Shown here in pieces: positions 53,833 through 63,108 of a stretch of DNA of 64,000 bases (positions within the stretch are counted from its first letter, which is position 1; each line of letters begins with the position of its first letter). The stretch comes from Pseudomonas sp. WN033 (lineage in GTDB: Bacteria > Pseudomonadota > Gammaproteobacteria > Pseudomonadales > Pseudomonadaceae). Made by a program: the position numbers and the translations under genes. A model generated the notes under the pieces. The model worked only from the letters and a program-made list of their open reading frames with translations, did not search any database and was not told the DNA's origin. The stretch is taken from positions 310,001-374,000 of the forward strand of contig NSKG01000003.1 of NCBI GenBank assembly GCA_002287035.1, written 5' to 3'.

Positions 53833-55011
53833 TCAATCCTCCAGCTGGAACTTCAGCCCGGCATGTTCCTGCAGACGCTTGATCAGTTTGTCGCCCAGCG
53901 CCGGAGCGGTGGTCCAGATCCCGCCGGGTGTGTCCTGGGCATCACGCACCAGGCACAACGCACTTTCGGCAATCATACGTGAGGTTGAGCCATAGCCCGG
54001 GTCACGCTGGCCGCTGACGCTGGCCTTGAGCGTGCGCCCGTCGGCGCTTTCACCGATGAACAGCACATCGTAGAAGCCATTTTCCCGCTCTTCCTTGCTC
54101 GGGCCTTCGCCGGGCTTGGGAGCCTTGTCGCTGGCCAGCGAGCGGTCGCCGGCAACGGCTTCGGCAATTTTCTGTCCCTGCTCGCCTGGGCCGGTGAGGA
54201 TCATTTCGTCGTAGACGAAGTCCTGGCCGTAGGCATGCCTGAGCAGAAAGTTGGAACGGTGCACATTGCGGGTATTGATCGCCGCCATGACAAAGGGCGC
54301 AGCCCAGCTGCCCAGTGCTTCATCGTATTCCGGCTGGCTTGCTGGTGGCTGAGCCGGGCCGCTGAAGCCGGGAGCCAGGGCGAAGGGGTTGGTCAGCAGG
54401 GCACGGACCTCGGGGTTTTCCTTGGCGGCAACCAGGGTGGCCTTGAGGCTGGCGGCGGTACCGCCGGAAAAGGTGCCTTTCATCTTGCGTACCCGACCCT
54501 TGATTCGCGGCAGCGGTGCGCCGAGCTGCTGGCGCGCATGTTGCTGCAGAAACCAGACCCCCAGGTCGAAGGGAATCGAGTCGAAGCCACAGGAAAACAC
54601 GATACGTGCCCCGGATTGCCGGGCGGTGGCTTCATGGGCATCGATCATCTGGCGCATCCAGGCTGGCTCGCCGCACAGGTCTACGTAGTCGGTACCCTGA
54701 GCGGCGCAGGCGGCGACCAGCTCCGAGCCGTAGAGCTGGTAGGGGCCAACTGTGGTCAGCACTACCCGGGTACGGCTGACCATGGCCTTGAGGCTGGCTG
54801 GGTCGCTGGTGTCGGCCTGGATCAGTGGGATGCCTGCGGGGGCGCCGATCTCGTCACGTACGGCGGCGAGCTTGTCCAGGTTGCGCCCGGCCATGGCCCA
54901 GCGTAACTGGCTGTCGCTGGCATATTCCTGGCTCAGGTATTCGGCTACCAGGCGGCCGGTATAACCGCTGGCGCCATAGACGATGACATCGAATTCACGA
55001 GTGCTTTGCAT
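53833..55011 (-). CDS. Saccharopine dehydrogenase-like (trans-acting enoyl reductase type) oxidoreductase
   Basis: A 392-residue protein with an N-terminal Rossmann motif VIVYGASGYTGRLVAEYL. Further conserved stretches are VLTTVGPYQLYGSELVAACA, DYVDLCGEPAWMRQMI and SCGFDSIPFDLGVWFLQ. These features define the saccharopine-dehydrogenase-like group that includes mycobacterial trans-acting enoyl reductases. A lipid-related reduction is plausible but unproven; no lysine pathway genes are near. Confidence 0.85.
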   Translation of the reverse strand: MQSTREFDVIVYGASGYTGRLVAEYLSQEYASDSQLRWAMAGRNLDKLAAVRDEIGAPAGIPLIQADTSDPASLKAMVSRTRVVLTTVGPYQLYGSELVAACAAQGTDYVDLCGEPAWMRQMIDAHEATARQSGARIVFSCGFDSIPFDLGVWFLQQHARQQLGAPLPRIKGRVRKMKGTFSGGTAASLKATLVAAKENPEVRALLTNPFALAPGFSGPAQPPASQPEYDEALGSWAAPFVMAAINTRNVHRSNFLLRHAYGQDFVYDEMILTGPGEQGQKIAEAVAGDRSLASDKAPKPGEGPSKEERENGFYDVLFIGESADGRTLKASVSGQRDPGYGSTSRMIAESALCLVRDAQDTPGGIWTTAPALGDKLIKRLQEHAGLKFQLED

Positions 55012-55184
55012 CTGGGAGATCCTCGACGAATGGAACAGTTGTCACAGTCTGGCACAGTCGGGCCAACCGTGTATGAATACCCAAGGGTGGATTATTTGGG
55101 CGTGGCAGAGAAGCATCTGGTGCGGGTTTCGCCACGGCGAATGCGGTGGCATAACCGGTTTGCATGCCGGCAGTCGGCATTAGG

Positions 55185-55213
55185 GAACTGATGCGCCATG
55201 GCGGCAGTCCAGA
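55185..55213 (+). promoter_or_regulatory. Possible AlgU (sigma-E-like) promoter for the ElaB-like operon
   Basis: GAACTG, 17 bases, then TCCAGA resembles the AlgU pattern GAACTT-N16/17-TCtga/TCcaA. It lies 51 bases upstream of the elaB-type gene. An envelope-stress promoter would suit these membrane-anchored stress proteins, but the match is imperfect. Confidence 0.35.
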
Positions 55214-55263
55214 GTCTGTATTAGTCTGAAACAGACACGGACAGCCCCGCAAAGGAGGACCCC

Positions 55264-55560
55264 ATGGCTGATGCAAAGAAAGAAGCGAACGGCAAGGAGC
55301 AGGAACTGGAAGCCAGCAAGGAGGCCTTGATGGCGGCCTATCGGGATTTGATGGAAGCCAAGGAGCATTTCACCCGCGCTGCCGAAGCAGCCGGACTGGA
55401 CCTGAAGCAGGAAGCCACCGAGCAATTGCTCAAGGGCAAGCACAAGGCTGAAGAGCTTGGGCAGGAAGCCAGTCGTTATTTGCAGGAAAAACCCCTGGCG
55501 AGTGTGGGTATCGCCTTTATTGCCGGGTTTATCTTTTCCCAACTGTTTTCCCGTCGATGA
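55264..55560 (+). CDS. ElaB/YqjD-type (DUF883) membrane-anchored protein
   Basis: A 98-residue protein with a charged, helical N-terminal two thirds (KEANGKEQELEASKEALMAA) and one C-terminal membrane helix (VGIAFIAGFIFSQLFSRR). This is the plan of E. coli ElaB/YqjD, which anchor to the inner membrane and bind resting ribosomes. AGGAGG precedes the ATG. It overlaps the holin-like yqjE gene by four bases, giving the elaB/yqjD-yqjE-yqjK order. Confidence 0.85.
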   Translation: MADAKKEANGKEQELEASKEALMAAYRDLMEAKEHFTRAAEAAGLDLKQEATEQLLKGKHKAEELGQEASRYLQEKPLASVGIAFIAGFIFSQLFSRR

Positions 55561-55994
55561 GTGCTCAAGACCCGGTACAGGAGCCGGCCGGCAATCCTGC
55601 CGGCCCGGCTGATGCGAATGAGCTGCAGGCCTGGCTCGACTGGGTACGGCAGGCATTGGCAGCTGGTGACACTCTGGGACGGTTGTTTCAAACCGAACTG
55701 CGCCTGGCGCTGGCCGACGCCCGTCGGCTGTTGCTGATTGCCCTGGCGCTGCTGCCGCTGCTGTTGATGAGCTGGCTGGGGCTGTCGGTATTGTTCGGCT
55801 GGCTGGTCTATCACTACAGCGCCTCGGTGCCCTGGGCCATTGCCGGTTTTATTGCTCTGCAGTTGCTGTGCATCCTGGTGTTGCTGGGGTTGGCGCAGAG
55901 CTATCGGCGGCATTTGCGCCTGCCGGCTACCCGTCGTCATGTGCAGGCCTTTGTGGAGGGTGCCCGGCATGTCCCGCAAGCAACGGACCATTGA
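55557..55994 (+). CDS. yqjE: YqjE-like phage-holin-family membrane protein
   Basis: A 145-residue protein with two central membrane helices (about 58-78 and 82-103) in the DUF1469/holin_X layout, with the segment LDWVRQALAAGDTLGRLFQT before them. Despite the name, no lysis role is expected; the gene belongs to the YqjD-YqjE-YqjK membrane set. It overlaps both neighbours (four bases upstream, 26 bases downstream). Confidence 0.83.
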   Translation: MSAQDPVQEPAGNPAGPADANELQAWLDWVRQALAAGDTLGRLFQTELRLALADARRLLLIALALLPLLLMSWLGLSVLFGWLVYHYSASVPWAIAGFIALQLLCILVLLGLAQSYRRHLRLPATRRHVQAFVEGARHVPQATDH

Positions 55995-56247
55995 GTTGCA
56001 AGGCCTGGAACAGGAGCTGGCGCAACGCCGTGGTCGGCTGTTACTGGCATCGCGTCAGCGCCTGGCGGCGCTGGAGCGGGTGCCTGTGCCGGTCCGTCTT
56101 GGCGCTGCGGTGCTGACGGGCTGGCTGGTCGGGCGCCTGGCTCAGGCCAGTCAGGTTGGTGTTTATCGAGCCTATCTCGGCGGCCGGCGGCTTTGGCGCC
56201 TGGGCGGGCTACTGGTGCCGGTACTGGGCTTGCGACTGCGCGAGTGA
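55969..56247 (+). CDS. YqjK-like small protein
   Basis: A 92-residue basic protein starting MSRKQRTIELQGLEQELAQR, with one moderately hydrophobic segment (VRLGAAVLTGWLVGRL) and an arginine-rich tail. The start lies within the yqjE end and follows GGAGGG. Position and composition match the third gene of the yqjDEK set; sequence conservation in this family is low, so the name is provisional. Confidence 0.7.
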   Translation: MSRKQRTIELQGLEQELAQRRGRLLLASRQRLAALERVPVPVRLGAAVLTGWLVGRLAQASQVGVYRAYLGGRRLWRLGGLLVPVLGLRLRE

Positions 56248-56264
56248 ACCGCTAGGCAGTCTGG

Positions 56265-57134
56265 TCAGGCTGGCTGTTCGGGTGCCCGACGCCCCAGGAT
56301 CAGGGCGCTGATGATCAGCACGCCACCCAGCAACATGCGCAGGGTTGGCTGTTCGGCGAACAGCATCCAGGCGAACAGGATGCCGTAGACCGGTTCCAGG
56401 GCAAAGAACAGTGAGGCGACGCGAGCCTTGAGGACACTGAGGCTGGCGACGAACAGGCCGTGCGCCAGACCGGTGCACAGTAGTCCCAGCAGCGCGACCC
56501 ACAACCAGTCCAGCGCCGGCATGCTGATCAGTTCGACACTGGCCAGCGGCAGCAAACACAGCAGAATGACCAGATTTTGCCAACCGGCGACCTGCACAGC
56601 ATGCAGCTTGCCGGCGGTCAGGCGGTTACCGACCGATACAGCGGCGAAGCAGAACCCCGACAGCACGGCCCAAAGCAGCCCGGTGGTGGCCTGATCGCCA
56701 AGGGTGAAGCTGGGCGTGACCAGAATCAGGCCGCAACACACCAGTGCCACCTTGAACAGCTCCAGGCGGCTGGGATGCTCGCGCCAGAATATCGCCTCAA
56801 GGATCACTACAAAGGCCGGGAAGCTGGCAAAGCCCAGGGTTGCGATACCGACGCCAGCGATCTTGACCGCATGGAAAAAGGTCAGCCAGTGAACCCCGAG
56901 CAATACCCCGCACAGCGCCAGTTGCAGAAAACGTCGGGGATTGATGCCACGCACTGTCGGCAAGCGCAGCAGGCGGGCAAACAGCAGCAGGGCTAGCACC
57001 GCGAACAGGGCGCGGCCGAGCACGATGGCCTGTGGACCGGCCTGGGTCAGTTTGCCGAAAATCCCGGTCAGGCCGAACATCAGTGCTGCAACATGCATGC
57101 TGAGCAGCGCACGGCCGTGGGTCATTTGGGGCAT
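56265..57134 (-). CDS. EamA (DMT) family transporter
   Basis: A 289-residue, ten-helix permease with two EamA repeats (SMHVAALMFGLTGIFGKLTQ and GLLWAVLSGFCFAAVSVGNR). Glu/Pro-rich helix ends include FALEPVYGILFAWMLFAEQP. Family members export amino acids or other metabolites; the substrate is unknown. I take the ATG at 57134, where the first helix begins shortly after, rather than the frame's earlier start. Confidence 0.86.
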   Translation of the reverse strand: MPQMTHGRALLSMHVAALMFGLTGIFGKLTQAGPQAIVLGRALFAVLALLLFARLLRLPTVRGINPRRFLQLALCGVLLGVHWLTFFHAVKIAGVGIATLGFASFPAFVVILEAIFWREHPSRLELFKVALVCCGLILVTPSFTLGDQATTGLLWAVLSGFCFAAVSVGNRLTAGKLHAVQVAGWQNLVILLCLLPLASVELISMPALDWLWVALLGLLCTGLAHGLFVASLSVLKARVASLFFALEPVYGILFAWMLFAEQPTLRMLLGGVLIISALILGRRAPEQPA

Positions 57135-57376
57135 GGTTACATCCTTGCTGCGGGTGATCAGACGGCGAGTGTCGCGTGTGGGCGGTAGCGAGCGATGGTG
57201 TACGGTGGTCGTCTGCCAGGCCGACGGCTGCCAATCAAACGCCAAGCCGGCAAGTCTAGCGGCTCTGCTGGTCCATGGCTATGTTCGGGAGTTGCTGACT
57301 GGCTCTCAGTGCTAGCTAGTTTCTGATGTTATATTGATTTCAAATAATAAGCGTATAGGCATCCAGAGGTGGTCGA

Positions 57377-58855
57377 TTGACTGACGAAATCAAGGGCCTG
57401 CACCAGTGGATGGAGCGTTTCAGTGAGGCGGAACTGCCAGCTATGGCAGTAGTGGTACATGATTTGCTGCGGGTTTCCCAACAGGAAAACGCATCGGTCA
57501 AACAGTTGGCGGATATCCTGTTGCGTGATGCGGCGCTGACCTCCAAGGTCCTGCGGGTCAGCAACAGTGTGTACTGTAATCCGGGACGCGAAGTTGTGCG
57601 GACCATTTCCCGGGCGGTGGTGGTGCTCGGGTTCGAGCAGGTGCGGATGATCGGCCTGTCGATCAGCTTGCTCGACACCTTGGGTAAGGGGGGCGCCAGT
57701 CAGCAACTTCAGAGCCTGCTGGCGCGCTCTTTCCATGGCGCGGTGCAGGCCCGCAATCTGGCCCAGTACGTAGCGTTGGCGCACAAGGAGGAAGTCTTTA
57801 TCGCCGGCTTGCTGCAGCATCTGGGTGAACTGGCGTTCTGGAGCCTGGCTGGCGAGTCGGCTGAGCAGTTGGCCGAGGCCCTGGCCGTGCCGGATATCGA
57901 TCGGGACAAGGCGGTACGCCGGGTGTTGGGTTTCAGTTTTGAGCAGTTGACCCAGGGTCTGCTGCGCAGTTGGAATCTGGGCGATATCGGCCATCTGATC
58001 CAATCCGGCCGTGACGCCCGAACCCCGGCGGCCCGGGCCCTGGCCATGGGTGGCCGGGTGGCCGAGCAAGCGCAGGGCGGCTGGCACTCGGAAGGTTTGC
58101 AGGCGCTGATCAAACCCTTGGCCGGGCTGATTGGCGGCAGTCCGGATGAGGCTCTGCAGCAGGTGCTGGCCAGTGCCCACGAAGCAGCGGATATCGCCGC
58201 CGGTTGTGGGGCCCATGAACTGCAAGCCTTGATTCCCAGTACCGAGGGTGTGCCGCTGGATCTGGCCGGCTTGCTTGAGCAGGAGGCGGTGGGCGCGGCC
58301 GCCAGGGCAACTATCAGCGAGCCACTGCTGCAGGGCAATGTCGATCTGCTCAAACTGTCGATGCAAAACATGGCGCTGATGGTCAAAAGCCCGATCAATG
58401 TTGAAACCATTCTGTCGACGCTGATGAACGGACTGCATTTGGGCGCCGGGCTGGAGCGGGTGATGCTGGCGGTGCTGGCTGACAACCAGAGCCGGTTCAA
58501 GGCCAAACGGGTGGTCGGCAAGGGAACGCAAGCCTGGCTGAACGGCTTTGATCTGCCGTGCAGCCGAACGCATGAGCATATCTTCGGCTATGCCTTGCGT
58601 CAGCGTGAGGTGCTGTGGATGGGTACTCCCGCCACCTGCAGCCTTGAGGACTTGAGTGACCAGAGGGTTCGCGAATATTTTGGCGATGGGATGTTCTTTA
58701 TCGCCCCTATTCTGGCCGGAAATCGAGAGATCGGGGTGCTGTATGCCGATATGCGGGTATCCGGCCGCGAGCCCAGTGAAGCCCAATTCGCAGCGTTCAA
58801 GCGCTTTACCGAGCTGACCGGGCGCTGTCTGCAGGCCCTGGGCCGGCGTGGCTGA
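57377..58855 (+). CDS. HDOD-GAF signalling protein
   Basis: A 492-residue protein with a TTG start (LTDEIKGLHQWMERF), a GAGGTGG site before it. An HDOD domain covers about 15-215 (LLRDAALTSKVLRVSNSVYC, ISRAVVVLGFEQVRMIGLSI). A linker and a C-terminal GAF domain (about 320-485, NVETILSTLMNGLHLGAGLE and GVLYADMRVSGR) complete it. It is probably a sensor scaffold in a signalling network. Its stop is directly adjacent to the convergent msrA stop. Confidence 0.86.
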   Translation: MTDEIKGLHQWMERFSEAELPAMAVVVHDLLRVSQQENASVKQLADILLRDAALTSKVLRVSNSVYCNPGREVVRTISRAVVVLGFEQVRMIGLSISLLDTLGKGGASQQLQSLLARSFHGAVQARNLAQYVALAHKEEVFIAGLLQHLGELAFWSLAGESAEQLAEALAVPDIDRDKAVRRVLGFSFEQLTQGLLRSWNLGDIGHLIQSGRDARTPAARALAMGGRVAEQAQGGWHSEGLQALIKPLAGLIGGSPDEALQQVLASAHEAADIAAGCGAHELQALIPSTEGVPLDLAGLLEQEAVGAAARATISEPLLQGNVDLLKLSMQNMALMVKSPINVETILSTLMNGLHLGAGLERVMLAVLADNQSRFKAKRVVGKGTQAWLNGFDLPCSRTHEHIFGYALRQREVLWMGTPATCSLEDLSDQRVREYFGDGMFFIAPILAGNREIGVLYADMRVSGREPSEAQFAAFKRFTELTGRCLQALGRRG

Positions 58856-59503
58856 TCAGCCTGGCGGCAGGCAGACCCCTGTGCCGCCCAGACCACAGTA
58901 GCCGCCGGGGTTCTTGTCCAGATACTGCTGATGGTAGTCCTCGGCATAATAAAAAGTGGTTGCTGGCAGTATTTCGGTGGTGACCGGGCCTTTGCCTGCC
59001 TGACCCAGTGCATCAGCAAAGCGGGCCTTGCTGGCCTCGGCTACAGCGCGTTGGTAGGGGCTGAAGACGTAAATGCCGGAGCGGTACTGGGTGCCGATAT
59101 CGTTGCCCTGGCGCATGCCCTGGGTCGGGTCGTGGGATTCCCAGAACACCTTCAGCAGCTCATCCAGACTCAACTGCTCCGGGTCGAACACCACCATAAC
59201 CACTTCATTGTGTCCGGTCAGCCCCGAACAGACTTCCTCGTAGGTTGGGTTGGGCGTTAGCCCAGCGCAATAGCCAACGGCGGTGGTGTAAACCCCGTGC
59301 AATTGCCAGAAGCGGCGCTCGGCACCCCAGAAGCAGCCCATGCCGACAATGATCTGTTGTAACCCTTCGGGAAACGGCGGCTTGAGCTGTGTGCCGAGAA
59401 CCGTATGGGTGTCACTGGTTGGGATTGGCTGATTGCGTCCCGGCAATGCCTCCTCTTCACTGGGCATGCGCAGTTTGTGTTCCGGTATTTGCCGGTGAAA
59501 CAT
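58856..59503 (-). CDS. msrA: Peptide methionine-S-sulfoxide reductase MsrA
   Basis: A 215-residue repair enzyme with the active site [19 protein letters not shown] near residue 55. Conserved stretches [16 protein letters not shown] and [13 protein letters not shown] follow. The C-terminal [15 protein letters not shown] keeps the resolving cysteines. It has the longer N-terminal part common in Pseudomonas. It restores oxidised methionine with thioredoxin. Confidence 0.95.
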   Translation of the reverse strand: MFHRQIPEHKLRMPSEEEALPGRNQPIPTSDTHTVLGTQLKPPFPEGLQQIIVGMGCFWGAERRFWQLHGVYTTAVGYCAGLTPNPTYEEVCSGLTGHNEVVMVVFDPEQLSLDELLKVFWESHDPTQGMRQGNDIGTQYRSGIYVFSPYQRAVAEASKARFADALGQAGKGPVTTEILPATTFYYAEDYHQQYLDKNPGGYCGLGGTGVCLPPG

Positions 59504-59639
59504 GATGCTGATCCCCTGTAGTCAATGTTCCAGAGTCATGATGCGCCTGGGGTATTGGGCTGTCCAGCCTGGGACCCGGTGTGACCGTTGCAAGGTATGA
59601 TGACGTCAGAGCCTTGTCTCGCCGTCAGGAGTTTGTCTT

Positions 59640-60089
59640 ATGTCTGATACTGTTCATCCGCTGCAGCCGTTGTTGCATGACGAAATCCCTCTGACTCGTG
59701 CCCTGGGGCTCGAAGTGGTGAGCTATCAGGCCGGCACGTTGACGCTCAAGGCGCCGCTGGCGCCCAATGCCAATCACAAGGGGACGGCGTTTGGCGGCAG
59801 CTTGTACTGCATGGCGCTGGTCGCGGGCTGGGGCTGGTTGCATCTGGCCTTGCGCGAAGCCGGTATTGATGACGGCCAGGTGGTGATCCATGAGGCCCAG
59901 GTCAAATACCAGGCACCGGTCGAAGGTGAGTTGGTGGCGGTTTGTGCGCCGCCGCCAGTCGAAGCCTGGGAGCGCTTCGTGGCAATGTATCAGCGCCGGG
60001 GCCGGGCTCGCATCAGTTTGGATGCCCGGGTGCTGGGGGAGGGTGGGGATGCCTTGCGTTTCAGCGGTCAGTTCGTATTGCAGCGCTAG
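59640..60089 (+). CDS. YiiD-type thioesterase-domain protein
   Basis: A 149-residue hotdog-fold protein. MSDTVHPLQPLLHDEIPLTR leads into the core NANHKGTAFGGSLYCMALVA, the segment typical of the YiiD C-terminal thioesterase domain. The N-terminal acetyltransferase part of E. coli YiiD is absent. It probably hydrolyses an acyl-CoA. It lies tail to tail with nudE, four bases apart. Confidence 0.82.
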   Translation: MSDTVHPLQPLLHDEIPLTRALGLEVVSYQAGTLTLKAPLAPNANHKGTAFGGSLYCMALVAGWGWLHLALREAGIDDGQVVIHEAQVKYQAPVEGELVAVCAPPPVEAWERFVAMYQRRGRARISLDARVLGEGGDALRFSGQFVLQR

Positions 60090-60093
60090 AACC

Positions 60094-60660
60094 TCAACGA
60101 CTCAGTTCGCCACGTTGCTCCAGCAGGTCGCGAGCCAGGTAGAGGGCGGCCAGGGCGCGGCCCTCGCTGAAGGTGTCGCGCTCGGTCAATTCCGCCAGGG
60201 CATATAGATCGACGCTGTCGACCCGAATCGGCTCGGGCTCATCGCCGGGCAGGCGCTTTTCGTACAGGTCGCGAGCCAGCACCACGGCAATCCGCTGACT
60301 CATATAACCGGGCGAGAGTGACAGGTGGGTCAGGAATTCCAGGCGCTCGGCGCCGAAACCGGCCTCTTCCATCAGCTCGCGATTGGCCGCATCCAGCACG
60401 TCCTCACCGGGCTCGACCAGCCCTTTGGGTAGCGACAGTTGGTAGTCATCGGTGCCGCCGCAATACTCTTCGATCAACAACGCGGTACGCGGGTCCTTGA
60501 GTGCTACCACCATCACCGCACCATAGCCCTGACCTTTGTTCACCAGCCGCTCATAAGTGCGTTCGACGCCATTGCTGAAGCGCAACTGAACCTGCTCCAC
60601 GGTAAACAGGCGGCTTTTGGCGACGATCTTGGCTTCCAGTGTTTCGGGCTTCTGCGGCAT
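60094..60660 (-). CDS. nudE: NudE ADP compounds hydrolase
   Basis: A 188-residue Nudix enzyme. The box begins GLVEPGEDVLDAANRELMEE and ends AGFGAERLEFL, and an upstream RLVNKGQGYGAVMVVAL strand is typical. NudE cleaves ADP-ribose, NADH and Ap3A. The start MPQKPETLEAKIVAKSRLFT fits the family. It is divergent from yrfG, a common neighbour in Pseudomonas. Confidence 0.9.
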   Translation of the reverse strand: MPQKPETLEAKIVAKSRLFTVEQVQLRFSNGVERTYERLVNKGQGYGAVMVVALKDPRTALLIEEYCGGTDDYQLSLPKGLVEPGEDVLDAANRELMEEAGFGAERLEFLTHLSLSPGYMSQRIAVVLARDLYEKRLPGDEPEPIRVDSVDLYALAELTERDTFSEGRALAALYLARDLLEQRGELSR

Positions 60661-60730
60661 AAGGGCTCCGTGGTGGTCGGCGGCAGGCTCACGTATCATA
60701 GCCGCTCATTCACGGCAAACCCAACCGCTC

Positions 60731-61411
60731 ATGCTTAATTGGAACACCATCGACACCGTATTGCTGGATATGGACGGTACCCTGCTCGATCTGCACTTCG
60801 ACAACCACTTCTGGCTCGAGTACCTGCCGCAGCGTTATGCCGACCATCATGGCCAGTCTCTGGCCTGGGCCAAGGCCGAGATCTACCCCCTGATGCGGGC
60901 CAAGCAGGGGCAGCTGGACTGGTACTGTCTGGATTTCTGGAGCCGTGAACTGAACTTGCCGATCACCGCACTCAAGCGCGAGGTGGCGCACCTGATCAGT
61001 TTGCGTCCGGATGCCGATCTGTTTTTGCAGGCCCTGCAGGGAGCCGGCAAACAGGTGATCCTGATTACCAATGCGCATCGCGAATCGTTGTCACTGAAAA
61101 TGGAACGGGTCGAACTGATGACCTATTTCCAGCGTCTGATCAGCTCCCACGACTTCGGCTTTCCCAAAGAGGCCCAGGCCTTCTGGCAGGCGTTGCAACA
61201 TGAAGTCCCATTCGATCCCGAGCGCACTCTGTTTATCGATGACAGTCTGCCGATCCTGCGTGCAGCGCGTGAATACGGTATCGCGCAGCTGCTGGCAGTG
61301 CGCCAGCCGGACAGCCGTGGCGCACTGCGTGATACCGAGGAGTTTGATGCGGTGGAGGAGTATGCCCAGTTGGCGAGGCCGCTGCTGAACACTGAGTTAG
61401 GGAATCTCTGA
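60731..61411 (+). CDS. yrfG: GMP/IMP nucleotidase (YrfG-like HAD phosphatase)
   Basis: A 226-residue HAD hydrolase. Motif I is LLDMDGTLLDLHFD, motif II ITNAHRESL, the Lys is in GFPKEAQAF and motif IV LFIDDSLPILRAA. It dephosphorylates IMP or GMP. The last codons (L-G-N-L-stop) are made by the left end of the MITE-like repeat copy 2, so the natural C-terminus has been replaced. Start ATG at 60731 places motif I near residue 12 as in YrfG. Confidence 0.88.
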   Translation: MLNWNTIDTVLLDMDGTLLDLHFDNHFWLEYLPQRYADHHGQSLAWAKAEIYPLMRAKQGQLDWYCLDFWSRELNLPITALKREVAHLISLRPDADLFLQALQGAGKQVILITNAHRESLSLKMERVELMTYFQRLISSHDFGFPKEAQAFWQALQHEVPFDPERTLFIDDSLPILRAAREYGIAQLLAVRQPDSRGALRDTEEFDAVEEYAQLARPLLNTELGNL

Positions 61412-61543
61412 GAAACGTAGGCGAGGCAGGCAAGACAAGGCAAAAACAGCCGAAAAAGCGCAGTTTACATGTGGTAAATGAGCATTTTGAGGCTGTTTTT
61501 AACGCCGTATTGCCAACGCAGGTAGTTTTTCAGAGGTTCCCTA
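61398..61543. repeat. MITE-like palindromic element, copy 2
   Basis: A 146-base element bounded by TA, ~90% like copy 1 at 33341, with terminal repeats GGGAATCTCTGAGAAACG and GGGAACCTCTGAAAAACT and the same AAAAACAGCC/GGCTGTTTTT stem. It fills the gap between the convergent yrfG and rimK. Its left end encodes the final residues and TGA of yrfG and its right TA plus G makes the TAG of rimK. Confidence 0.82.
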
Positions 61544-62446
61544 GCCCTTGCCCCGGGTGCGGGTCTGATTCGGCCGGGCGTTCTTTTCGATGTACTGGAT
61601 GATCAGTCCGGCGATGTCCTTGCCGGTGGTGGTTTCGATGCCTTCCAGACCGGGTGAGGAGTTGACCTCCATGACCACCGGGCCATGGTTGGAACGCAGA
61701 ATGTCGACCCCGGCCACACTCAAACCCATGACCTTGGCCGCACGCACGGCGGTCATGCGTTCTTCCGGGGTGATCTTGATCAGGCTGGCACTGCCGCCGC
61801 GGTGCAGGTTGGAGCGGAATTCGCCGGCCTTGGCCTGACGTTTCATCGCCGCGATCACCTTGTCGCCGACCACGAAACAGCGGATGTCGGCGCCACCGGC
61901 TTCCTTGATGTATTCCTGGACCATGATGTTGGCTTTCAGGCCCATGAAGGCCTCAAGCACCGACTCGGCCGCCTGCTCGGTCTCGCACAGCACCACGCCA
62001 ATACCCTGGGTGCCTTCGAGCAGCTTGATCACCAGGGGCGCACCGCCGACCATGCTGATCAGGTCGGGGATATCATCGGGTGAATGGGCGAAGCCGGTAA
62101 CCGGCAGACCAACGCCCTTGCGGGCCAATAGTTGCAAGGAACGCAGTTTGTCGCGTGAGCGGCTGATCGCCACCGACTCGTTGAGCGGGAACACCCCCAT
62201 CATCTCGAACTGACGCAGTACCGCGGCGCCGTAGAAGGTGATTGAGGCGCCAATACGTGGAATCACCGCGTCGAACCCGGTCAGCTCCTGCCCCTTGTAG
62301 TGAATCGAGGGCTTGTGGCTGGTGATGTTCATGTAGGCCCGCAAGGTGTCGATCACCTGCATTTCATGGCCGCGCGCCAGCCCGGCTTCGACCAGCCGCC
62401 GGGTGGAGTAGAGATTACGGTTGCGCGACAGCACCGCGATTTTCAT
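61541..62446 (-). CDS. rimK: RimK: ribosomal S6 glutamate ligase
   Basis: A 301-residue ATP-grasp ligase that adds glutamates to ribosomal protein S6. The start [20 protein letters not shown], the lid region [20 protein letters not shown] and the metal-site strand [17 protein letters not shown] are typical. It follows the RimB-like gene by 11 bases on the same strand. Its TAG stop comes from the MITE-like element end. Confidence 0.95.
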   Translation of the reverse strand: MKIAVLSRNRNLYSTRRLVEAGLARGHEMQVIDTLRAYMNITSHKPSIHYKGQELTGFDAVIPRIGASITFYGAAVLRQFEMMGVFPLNESVAISRSRDKLRSLQLLARKGVGLPVTGFAHSPDDIPDLISMVGGAPLVIKLLEGTQGIGVVLCETEQAAESVLEAFMGLKANIMVQEYIKEAGGADIRCFVVGDKVIAAMKRQAKAGEFRSNLHRGGSASLIKITPEERMTAVRAAKVMGLSVAGVDILRSNHGPVVMEVNSSPGLEGIETTTGKDIAGLIIQYIEKNARPNQTRTRGKG

Positions 62447-62457
62447 GGAAATGTCCT

Positions 62458-62925
62458 TCAGCCTTCAATAAACAATGAGGTTTGTGGCTTGTCCTGGACA
62501 AAGCGTAGTCCGGGATTGATCACCAGTTGGCCATCGAGCATGGCGGTACAGCCGAGCAGAACCCGGTAACGCATGGCCTTGCGGCAGGTCAGGGTGAAGT
62601 CGACCCACCAGCAGCGATCACCGAGTACCAGTGGTGTGCGGATCACATGGCGCTCCTGCAGCTGGCCGTTGGAGCTTTTGACCCGCTTGAAGTCCACCAG
62701 TTGCGCCTCACAATACTGTTTGCGCTGCTTGTTGCGGCTGCCGATGTGGGCGTTGAAGCGCACCCAGGGCTGACCATCGCGCTCGAACGTCACGATGTCG
62801 CTGGCGTGCAGAGCCGAGGTTTTGGCTCCGCTGTCGACTTTGGCCATGACCTGGTCGATCCCCAGCCCCGGCAGCCCGATCCATTCGCGCAGGCCTATCA
62901 CATTCAGATGGTCGAAGGTTTTCAT
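62458..62925 (-). CDS. RimB-like retropepsin-type protease (RimK-associated)
   Basis: A 155-residue protein of the ATP-dependent zinc protease/retropepsin-like group. The core [17 protein letters not shown] holds the aspartic-protease-like [24 protein letters not shown] and [14 protein letters not shown] complete the barrel. In Pseudomonas RimB works with RimA and RimK to tune S6 glutamation; only rimB and rimK are seen here. The ATG at 62925 is preferred to a longer frame. Confidence 0.85.
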   Translation of the reverse strand: MKTFDHLNVIGLREWIGLPGLGIDQVMAKVDSGAKTSALHASDIVTFERDGQPWVRFNAHIGSRNKQRKQYCEAQLVDFKRVKSSNGQLQERHVIRTPLVLGDRCWWVDFTLTCRKAMRYRVLLGCTAMLDGQLVINPGLRFVQDKPQTSLFIEG

Positions 62926-63108
62926 CGGCTGTCTCCCTGTGCCAAAACAGCCTGGACGGCAGCCGGCAATACCGCCTGTCGGCGGCTGGGTGCGGGTACC
63001 CCGCTCCAATGGCGCGCATCATGGGCCAAGACGCAGCGTTCGACAAGTCTGCCGGCGGCCCTGTTACACTCGTGTGAAGCCTGTTAGCGAGATAGCAGCG
63101 AGACAACT

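Noticed and set aside
55557..55994. Phage remnant suggested by the holin-family protein
   Set aside because: The gene sits in the housekeeping elaB/yqjD-yqjE-yqjK set with no other phage gene nearby.
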